The notes under the pieces were generated by a model. That model ran no database searches. It had not been told where the DNA came from and saw only the letters and a program-made list of their open reading frames with translations. The position numbers and the translations under genes are program-made. Shown here one piece after another: positions 6,740 through 12,424 of a stretch of 15,478 nt of DNA. The DNA is from an uncultured Brevinema sp. (lineage in GTDB: Bacteria > Spirochaetota > Brevinematia > Brevinematales > Brevinemataceae), in the NCBI GenBank assembly GCA_947040475.1, contig CAMRBT010000016.1, positions 1 through 15,478 of the forward strand, written 5' to 3'. The first letter of the stretch is position 1. Each line of letters begins with the position of its first letter.

Positions 6740-7057
6740 TTATCCATTCAATTTTTTTATAAGATTATCCGATAAATGAAAAAAGCTACCTAAGTTAAAA
6801 GCTTGGTAATGATTCTTTTTAAGAAACTCTGTGGCTTTCTGTGATCTCATACCACTTCGACAGTATAATAAAACTATTTTATCTTGAGGTATTTTATTAA
6901 GAGTTTCAGCAATAGTGTCGACTGGAATATGTAAAGCAGATTCTATATGCCCATCTTTATATTCGTCTATGGTTCTGACATCAATAACAATAAAAGAATC
7001 TTTTTGAAGATTATCTATTTGTTCTTCAGATATATCATATATATGAGGTATGGACAT
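6740..7057 (-). CDS. Single-domain rhodanese (first of a tandem pair, GlpE/PspE-like)
   Basis: This 105-residue protein is a canonical short rhodanese: VIDVRTIDEYKDGHIESALHIP near residues 24-45, then the active-site loop YCRSGMRS with C66 as the persulfide cysteine, and AFNLGS before the last helix. GlpE-like enzymes move sulfane sulfur from thiosulfate to thiol acceptors. There is no signal peptide, unlike PspE. GGGAG lies about 8 bases before the ATG at 7057. It is the first gene of a four-gene minus-strand operon with a good promoter in the divergent gap shared with the GH57 gene. The two rhodaneses differ enough in their loops (CRSGMRS and CHYGNRA) that they may have different partners. 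Confidence 0.88.
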   Translation of the reverse strand: MSIPHIYDISEEQIDNLQKDSFIVIDVRTIDEYKDGHIESALHIPVDTIAETLNKIPQDKIVLLYCRSGMRSQKATEFLKKNHYQAFNLGSFFHLSDNLIKKLNG

Positions 7058-7096
7058 AATAAGCTCCCTTTAGTATATTTTAAACAAGTACTATTT

Positions 7097-7125
7097 ATTA
7101 TATCAAATAATTGTTATTATTACAA
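7097..7125 (-). promoter_or_regulatory. Promoter of the rhodanese-rhodanese-rpiB operon
   Basis: Minus-strand TTGTAA (7125-7120) and TATAAT (7102-7097) are 17 bases apart, giving a start near 7090 and about 33 bases of leader. The -10 box lies in a 17-base sequence (7096-7112) that recurs exactly at 8536-8552 after the GH57 gene. No comparably good promoter for the divergent GH57 gene is visible in this gap. Confidence 0.65.
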
Positions 7126-7163
7126 GTTTTTAAATGAATGAATAAATAAGTTAAGAGGACTCT

Positions 7164-8555
7164 ATGTCAAAAAAAATAAATCTAGTACTACACGCACATA
7201 TTCCCTATGTTCTAGAAACAGAAGTTGAATATTGGTTACATGAAGTGGTCTTACATTCTTATTTACCATTTTTAAAGATGCTCGATTCTCATAAAGATAA
7301 CAATATTTGTATTTCCGTTAATTTATCCCCGATATTATTGGTACAATTATCTTCTAAATGTTTTAAGGATAAATTTTTAAAATATTTAGACATGAGAAAA
7401 AAAATACTCTCTACTAATTTGAATGATGATGATAAAAATTTAATTTTAAAAAAAGATCTTCAAAAAGTATTAGAACTAGAAAGTTTTTATAAAAATTGGG
7501 ATTCTGACATTATAAAAATATTTCAACATTATTCAAAAACAGGGGTCTTAAACATTTTAACAAGTGCTATTACTCATGCTTTTTTGCCTAGTCTAGTGTC
7601 TTTTCCTCATGTATTAGATCTTCAAATTAAACTAGGAAAACAAGTATCTGAATTGTTTTTTACAGATATTAAAGGTTTTTGGAGTCCTGAATGTGCCGTT
7701 TTCCCAGAATTAAGTCAACATTTATCACAATATGGATTGAAGTATGTCTTTGCTGATCCTACTGCTAGTAGCACTCATTCTGATTTTTCTCATTATGATG
7801 TTAATTATATTTGTAGGGATTATTTATGTACAGCAAAAATATGGGATGCCTTTATAGGATATCCTGGGAATGTAGTATATAGGGAATTTCATAAAGATTT
7901 AAAAGATGAGAGTAGAGAAATACAAATTCTTCTTGGAGAAAACAGAATCCCCCTATCTGGAGTATCAATATACGCAATTACAGACAAGAGGACTCTTGTG
8001 AAAAATTTATATGAACATGATAAAGTAGAAGCTCAATTACAGTTAGATGCAAAAGATTTTATCAAAACATTGAATGAAACACATAAAACTAAAGATTCTG
8101 TTTCTATTTTTTTTGACATGGAATTATTTGGGCATTGGTGGAAAGAGGGCGTTGATTTTTTAGATACATTAATAGAACAATTACAAGACACTAATATTCA
8201 AATAACCGATGATTTTTTGGATATACCATTACCGGAACAAGAACCCTTAATATCTACATGGGGGACTAATTATAATGCAGAGTCATGGATAAACCCAAAA
8301 ACTACTAAAGTTTGGAGTAAGTTAATACCTTCATTATATGAATTGGAAATGTTATTAAAACACGATCAAGAAATTTCTAAAGATAAAATATATTATACTT
8401 TATTAGCACAAGCCTCGGATTGGACTTTTTTAATTACCAAAGATACCTTTAAAGAATATTCAGAAAGACTAATTATAGAATCATTAAAAAATAGCAATAA
8501 AGATATTCTTACTAATAAAAAAGAAGTTTCCAATATATTATATCAAATAATTTAA
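7164..8555 (+). CDS. Glycoside hydrolase family 57 protein (glucan branching enzyme/alpha-amylase type)
   Basis: GH57 enzymes hydrolyse or rearrange alpha-1,4-glucans with a retaining mechanism. All five family motifs are visible: LHAHIPYV (9-16), TSAITHAFLP (133-142), GFWSPECAV with nucleophile E176, FFDMELFGHWW with acid/base D318, and QASDWTFL in the C-terminal helical domain. The 463 residues form a complete but short member. The E176-D318 interval is 142 residues, against roughly 170 in the characterised branching enzymes TK1436 (E183, D354) and TT1467, so the loops over the active site are trimmed. The product may therefore be a hydrolase rather than a branching enzyme (inference). There is no signal peptide, so it is cytoplasmic. 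AGAGGA lies 6 bases before the ATG. It sits just upstream of a glycan ABC exporter that has its own promoter. Confidence 0.9.
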   Translation: MSKKINLVLHAHIPYVLETEVEYWLHEVVLHSYLPFLKMLDSHKDNNICISVNLSPILLVQLSSKCFKDKFLKYLDMRKKILSTNLNDDDKNLILKKDLQKVLELESFYKNWDSDIIKIFQHYSKTGVLNILTSAITHAFLPSLVSFPHVLDLQIKLGKQVSELFFTDIKGFWSPECAVFPELSQHLSQYGLKYVFADPTASSTHSDFSHYDVNYICRDYLCTAKIWDAFIGYPGNVVYREFHKDLKDESREIQILLGENRIPLSGVSIYAITDKRTLVKNLYEHDKVEAQLQLDAKDFIKTLNETHKTKDSVSIFFDMELFGHWWKEGVDFLDTLIEQLQDTNIQITDDFLDIPLPEQEPLISTWGTNYNAESWINPKTTKVWSKLIPSLYELEMLLKHDQEISKDKIYYTLLAQASDWTFLITKDTFKEYSERLIIESLKNSNKDILTNKKEVSNILYQII

Positions 8556-8572
8556 TTGAATTATTTGATATA
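8539..8572 (+). repeat. Perfect 14-bp inverted repeat across the GH57 stop codon
   Basis: TATATCAAATAATT (8539-8552) and its exact complement (8559-8572) flank a 6-base loop that includes the TAA stop at 8553-8555. The stem is almost all A:T and no T-run follows, so it is a weak terminator at best. It may protect the GH57 mRNA 3' end or be a protein-binding palindrome just upstream of the exporter promoter. Confidence 0.6.
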
Positions 8573-8576
8573 AATC

Positions 8577-8605
8577 TTGTATTAAATACAAAAAACAGTT
8601 ATAAT
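8577..8605 (+). promoter_or_regulatory. Promoter of the ABC exporter operon
   Basis: TTGTAT (8577-8582) and TATAAT (8600-8605) are 17 bases apart. The start would be near 8612, about 30 bases before the ATG at 8642, which has GGGGA as ribosome binding site. This suggests the exporter genes are transcribed independently of the GH57 gene. Confidence 0.65.
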
Positions 8606-8641
8606 ATTAGAACAAATTTTTAATTTAATAGGGGATAGTTA

Positions 8642-9442
8642 ATGACTTTTTTTTCAATAATGAAGCGTTTTTGTAGAGAATTTATAGAGTATAAAGACTA
8701 TATTTATTATTATATAAAAGCATTAGAAAAAGCTAAAATATCCAACACTGCCCTTGGATACATATGGTGGTTTTTAGATCCCTTATTAAATATGGGAATC
8801 TATATTATTCTTGTGAGAGTGGCTTTTGGACAAAGAGATCCGAATTTTCCTGTATTCTTTTTTTCGGCTATGCTTGTTTGGCGTTATTTTTCTATGTCTG
8901 TACAACAATCTGCTACAAGTATATCCTCTAATTTAGGAGTTTGTCGAGATAATTATGTTCCTAAATTTATTTTTCCTCTAGCTGTTTGTGTCTCATCATT
9001 GACTCCTTTTTTATTTTCTTTAGGGTTTTTGGCGGTATTAATGCTTATGTTTGGATTACCATTCACTATTTATATTTTATATGTGCCAATCTTAATAGTA
9101 GCTTTATTTTTACTTACTTGGGCATGCTCTATGATTGCAGCTCATATCAATGTGTTTATGAATGATTTCACTAATATTTTACCTCATCTTATTATGATAG
9201 GAATGTTTGCCACTCCTATATTTTATAGTATAGATACTATACCTCAGGAATATATATTTTATATAAAATTAAATCCTATAGGAATATTAACTACTAGTTT
9301 TCGAGATATTTTTACTTATGGACAATCTCCCCCTACAATGAGAGTGTTGTATTTAATGTTAATTACAATATTCTTTATTATATTAAGTATCTATACTTTA
9401 TATAAAAATGATCAAGTTTATAATAGAATAAATGCTAGATAA
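8642..9442 (+). CDS. ABC-2 type polysaccharide exporter, permease (Wzm/TagG-like)
   Basis: This is the inner-membrane channel subunit of an ABC exporter for lipid-linked polysaccharide such as O-antigen, capsule or teichoic-acid-like polymers. The 266-residue protein has the family's amphipathic N-terminus and the LGYIWWFLDPLLNM motif (38-51). About six membrane segments follow (near 43-62, 69-88, 112-137, 143-167, 178-197 and 237-254), with the FATPIFYSIDTIP and LNPIGILTTSFRD segments before the last one, as in Wzm/TagG/KpsM. GGGGA lies about 7 bases before the ATG. Its stop codon overlaps the start of the ATPase gene by one base, so the two are translationally coupled. No glycosyltransferases are present in the window, so the exported polymer cannot be named. 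Confidence 0.9.
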   Translation: MTFFSIMKRFCREFIEYKDYIYYYIKALEKAKISNTALGYIWWFLDPLLNMGIYIILVRVAFGQRDPNFPVFFFSAMLVWRYFSMSVQQSATSISSNLGVCRDNYVPKFIFPLAVCVSSLTPFLFSLGFLAVLMLMFGLPFTIYILYVPILIVALFLLTWACSMIAAHINVFMNDFTNILPHLIMIGMFATPIFYSIDTIPQEYIFYIKLNPIGILTTSFRDIFTYGQSPPTMRVLYLMLITIFFIILSIYTLYKNDQVYNRINAR

Positions 9443-10197
9443 TGGAGTCAGAAAATATGTATGAAAATATCATTGAAGCAAAAAATCTTAAATTAACCTA
9501 CACTATTCAAAGTAGCTTTAGTCTAAAAAAAGTATTTACAAAAAAAGAGTTAGATCGTAAATTAAGTAAAATTGAGGCTCTTAGAGGAGTTTCTTTTACA
9601 TTAAAAAATGGTAAGAACTTAGGAATTGTTGGTACTAACGGTTCTGGGAAATCTACTTTATTAAGAGTATTGTCAAAAACTTTTGCTCCTGATACGGGTT
9701 CTTTAATTATTAACACAAAAAAATCTCAATTACTTACTTTAGGTGCTGGATTTATTGAAGACTTGACAGGTAGAGATAATTTATATTTGAATGCTTTGCT
9801 ATTAGGCATTCCTAAATATGATCTTGATAATGGATTAGTTGAAGAAATCATAGAATTTTCAGAATTAGGAAAATTTATTGAATTACCTATGTATACTTAT
9901 TCAAGTGGAATGAAATCTCGGCTCACATTTTCTGTAGCAGCATGTATTCAACCAGATTTACTGCTTTTAGATGAGGTATTTAGTGTGGGAGATGCGCACT
10001 TTAGAGCTAAGAGCACAGAACGTTTAAACCAAATGATACATTCTGATAACTCTGTTATTATGATTTCTCATGAAACGGCAGAAATTGAAAAAAATTGTGA
10101 AAATGCCTTGTGGCTTCATAAAGGTGAAGTGAAAATGGAAGGGACATCTAAGGATGTGATGAAAGAATATTTAGAATTCACAAAATATGTCAAATAA
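9442..10197 (+). CDS. ABC-2 type polysaccharide exporter, ATPase (Wzt/TagH-like, no C-terminal glycan-binding domain)
   Basis: This ATPase powers the exporter formed with the preceding permease. In the 251-residue protein the Walker A is GTNGSGKST (64-72), the TagH/Wzt-typical LGAGFIEDLTGRDNL follows at about 100-114, the signature is SSGMK (154-158), the Walker B is LLLLDE (173-178) and the switch histidine is H210 in ISHE. It ends soon after the nucleotide-binding domain, so it lacks the C-terminal carbohydrate-recognition domain of E. coli O9a-type Wzt and is built like KpsT or short TagH/Wzt. The ATG at 9442 overlaps the permease stop (TAATG). An alternative ATG at 9457 has GGAG 9 bases upstream and would remove five residues; both starts are plausible. 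A signal-peptide protein follows 12 bases downstream. Confidence 0.92.
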   Translation: MESENMYENIIEAKNLKLTYTIQSSFSLKKVFTKKELDRKLSKIEALRGVSFTLKNGKNLGIVGTNGSGKSTLLRVLSKTFAPDTGSLIINTKKSQLLTLGAGFIEDLTGRDNLYLNALLLGIPKYDLDNGLVEEIIEFSELGKFIELPMYTYSSGMKSRLTFSVAACIQPDLLLLDEVFSVGDAHFRAKSTERLNQMIHSDNSVIMISHETAEIEKNCENALWLHKGEVKMEGTSKDVMKEYLEFTKYVK

Positions 10198-10209
10198 AAG
10201 AGGTTACTT

Positions 10210-10848
10210 TTGAATAAATATAATTTATTAACATTTTATTATGTTTTTTTATTAACTATTCCTGTTTTTAGCAATGTGAATGAGTTCTATAAAAACAAAG
10301 AATATGGGGCTGTATTAAAAGAAAGCTCTTTATTATTAGAAAAAACTTTCGAAAAAATACTTTCCGAAAGTTATAAAGAGCTTCCTTTTTCTAGACAAAT
10401 GACAGCAAACAATCATACTTATTCCTTTGATATGCAAAAGAATCATGTGAATTATAATACACAAATAGAGTATGTTTTTAATTATGATACAAAAAATAAA
10501 CTAAAAATTTCTCTAGTGTACTCAATTGAAGAAGTTAGTTATTATAAAACGTATATTAATAATGCAAAGTATTCTGCTATTAAAGCAGATATTCCTACAT
10601 TTCCATTAAAAAAGTCTAATCAAGGATTGTATTTGTGGAATATAAGTGAATCGACAGTCTATTATGTATATCAATTTGAATCAGATAAAAACAATCCAAC
10701 CAAATCAATAGATACCATCCCAGGATTGCTATTTAAGATACAATTTACCAAAGATAGCAAACATAGTGGTGCTCTTGATAATATCGTTAATCAATTAATC
10801 ACTAATACAAATTGGAAAAAACTAGAACAATTATACGCATTAAATTAA
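10210..10848 (+). CDS. Unrecognised exported protein in the ABC exporter operon
   Basis: I do not recognise this 212-residue protein. It begins with a TTG start (AGAGG lies 6 bases upstream) and a Sec-type signal: NKY head, hydrophobic LLTFYYVFLLTIPVF, and a probable cleavage near FSN/VN at residue 22. There is no cysteine for a lipobox. The mature part is polar, lysine- and tyrosine-rich and looks like alternating beta strands (YSFDMQKNHVNYNTQIEYVF, LKISLVYSIEEVSYYKTY, STVYYVYQFE). A helical N-terminal stretch (about 24-58) precedes them. It is likely periplasmic or outer-membrane associated. It starts 12 bases after the ATPase gene, so it is the third gene of the exporter operon and may assist glycan export or attachment (inference). 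It converges on nadV with only 2 bases between the stops. Confidence 0.75.
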   Translation: MNKYNLLTFYYVFLLTIPVFSNVNEFYKNKEYGAVLKESSLLLEKTFEKILSESYKELPFSRQMTANNHTYSFDMQKNHVNYNTQIEYVFNYDTKNKLKISLVYSIEEVSYYKTYINNAKYSAIKADIPTFPLKKSNQGLYLWNISESTVYYVYQFESDKNNPTKSIDTIPGLLFKIQFTKDSKHSGALDNIVNQLITNTNWKKLEQLYALN

Positions 10849-10850
10849 TG

Positions 10851-12254
10851 TTACGTAGTTGTTCTTTTTCTAATATCTTGAAAACTTTCTGTATAGATAA
10901 TTGGTTCTGATAATTCGCTATCCCATTGATAATGAGTTACCCAATCTGTATCATCAACAACATTTTGGGGGTTATAAGACTCTTTATCTTGTTGTGTTAC
11001 AGGGATTTTTCTAATATCTTTCCATTCATTATCTTGTTTTAGTTTGTACATTTTCATAGACCAACTCATAGAATCTCTATTCAAATTTTGTAACAAACCT
11101 CCGCCCATACCAAAAGAGACATTTTCTACAGAATATTTGTGTTCAAGAATAGCATCAATTAATCTTGAAATGCGATCAATATTCATCCCATCACCTTGAA
11201 TAATTCTTATAGTATTTAAAACTTTATACCCTTTTTCATTGGTCGTATATCCCCAAGATTTTGAAAGAGAATCTAATGCATAAAGGACAACCTCTACAGG
11301 ATCTCCAGAATCTGGGCGAACAACAGGAGAGATATTTGCGTCTTGGATAGCTTTGATAATCTCTGGATCTCCCCAAATTTTATCAACGGTATAAAAATAA
11401 TCATAAGAATCTGAAACAAAAGCAAAAATACTTTCTCCATGGTCTTTACATGTTTTTATCATATTGAGTAAAGCTTCTCTTTCTCCAAGATGTTTGTTTC
11501 CCCAACTGGTAACAGTGCTATGTTCCGATGCAGTGATAGAGCTGGCTAGTTCTTTAATAGGAATATCATATAATTTATATCCTAAATAGACTGCTTCCAT
11601 AGTATCTGTTCCTAGAAAATTCAGAAGATGTGCCAAACCTCCTATACCTGCACTTTCTCCAGAGGTAGCACCTCTGGCACCAAAATCGTGTAATTGATAT
11701 TGTATAGCATTATAATTTTTTTCAGAGACACTAATTTTATGGGCTTTAAGTAATTTTTGTTTTACATTATAAGAGATGGTAGCAACGGTAGAAGGGTACC
11801 ATATAGAGCGTTGAAGAGCAGTCTCAATGAATCCTGGTAACCAAACTAGATCAGGATCATCTACAGAAATAATAAACACAGGCACATTGAATTTATTTAG
11901 AATAGAACCTTCTTTGACTCCAACTATTTTTATAGGAAGTAAGCCTTTATATTTGGAGACTATTTTCTTAAATCCTTCTTCAGGAAATGTTGTAGACACC
12001 CCATTTAAATTGAAAAATTTCCATATATTTTTAGCATCTTCAATGTCTTGATAGGAAATAGGGGTTTTTAGATATTTTTCTATAAAATATCTAATCCCAA
12101 AAACAATATAATTCTCATTCTCAGGTCTCAATGCACGTCTTGGAGCAATATAAAAACGAGAAGCTTGAGTGTTTTTTGGTAATTGTAAAAAATGACTTAC
12201 TTTGTAGGCATCTGTTGCAAAACTTTGTAAGATATTAGTGCTAAATGATAACAT
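10851..12254 (-). CDS. nadV: Nicotinamide phosphoribosyltransferase (NAMPT/NadV)
   Basis: This enzyme makes nicotinamide mononucleotide from nicotinamide and PRPP, the first step of two-step NAD salvage that bypasses nicotinamide deamidation. The 467-residue protein has the hallmarks of the NAMPT family. These are DAYKVSH with Y17, QLHDFGARGATSGESAGIGG (188-207), NFLGTDTM with D217, catalytic H245 in TASEHSTVTSWG, VVRPDSGDP (311-319), IIQGDGMN (351-358) and FGMGGGLLQ (381-389). Each matches a conserved segment of the human enzyme (Y18, D219, H247, R311, D313). NAMPT is favoured over nicotinate phosphoribosyltransferase by these motifs. AAGGAC precedes the ATG at 12254. The gene stands alone; no NMN adenylyltransferase gene is nearby, so the second step must be encoded elsewhere. 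Confidence 0.95.
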   Translation of the reverse strand: MLSFSTNILQSFATDAYKVSHFLQLPKNTQASRFYIAPRRALRPENENYIVFGIRYFIEKYLKTPISYQDIEDAKNIWKFFNLNGVSTTFPEEGFKKIVSKYKGLLPIKIVGVKEGSILNKFNVPVFIISVDDPDLVWLPGFIETALQRSIWYPSTVATISYNVKQKLLKAHKISVSEKNYNAIQYQLHDFGARGATSGESAGIGGLAHLLNFLGTDTMEAVYLGYKLYDIPIKELASSITASEHSTVTSWGNKHLGEREALLNMIKTCKDHGESIFAFVSDSYDYFYTVDKIWGDPEIIKAIQDANISPVVRPDSGDPVEVVLYALDSLSKSWGYTTNEKGYKVLNTIRIIQGDGMNIDRISRLIDAILEHKYSVENVSFGMGGGLLQNLNRDSMSWSMKMYKLKQDNEWKDIRKIPVTQQDKESYNPQNVVDDTDWVTHYQWDSELSEPIIYTESFQDIRKRTTT

Positions 12255-12292
12255 ATGAATTTGTCCTTATGTTGTTAATATAATTATAGTAT

Positions 12293-12321
12293 AGTATAAT
12301 ACAGTTATATATGAAAAGCAA
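12293..12321 (-). promoter_or_regulatory. Candidate promoter of nadV
   Basis: Minus-strand TTGCTT (12321-12316) and TATACT (12298-12293) are 17 bases apart, placing the start near 12286 and leaving about 30 bases before the ATG at 12254. No NAD-responsive operator or riboswitch was recognised in the 170-base divergent gap. Confidence 0.55.
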
Positions 12322-12343
12322 GGATTAAACCCAAGTCTGTTAA

Positions 12344-12372
12344 ATATTATATAAAATATTACTATATAATAT
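12344..12372. repeat. 10-bp inverted repeat in the nadV/LysM divergent gap
   Basis: ATATTATATA (12344-12353) and its exact complement TATATAATAT (12363-12372) are separated by 9 bases. The second arm overlaps the -35 position of the putative sigma-28-like promoter of the LysM gene, so it could be an operator. It is entirely A/T, so chance cannot be excluded. Confidence 0.4.
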
Positions 12373-12389
12373 CTAATAGGTGCCGATAT
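12363..12389 (+). promoter_or_regulatory. Possible sigma-28-like promoter of the LysM/LytM gene
   Basis: GCCGATAT (12382-12389) matches seven of eight bases of the sigma-28 -10 consensus GCCGATAA, with a weak TATA at the -35 position 15 bases upstream. It ends 35 bases before the corrected ATG at 12425, close to the arrangement at fliD. A TATAAT at 12394-12399 without a good -35 box is an alternative. Confidence 0.35.
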
Positions 12390-12424
12390 ATACTATAATT
12401 AAATTTATATTTAGTGGAGCTTTT

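Noticed and set aside
6769..6775. CCGATAA as a third sigma-28-like promoter
   Set aside because: It lies inside a rhodanese gene on the opposite strand, with no gene downstream in that direction.
11827..12051. Plus-strand ORF inside nadV
   Set aside because: It is antisense to conserved NAMPT sequence and has no independent support.
12380..12424. GTG start adding 15 residues to the LysM protein
   Set aside because: It has no ribosome binding site and would bury the signal peptide; the ATG at 12425 has GGAG at good spacing.
12255..12424. Riboswitch or T-box in the nadV/LysM gap
   Set aside because: A GGTGCCGA string slightly recalls a T-box core, but no specifier stem, terminator or conserved riboswitch layout is present.
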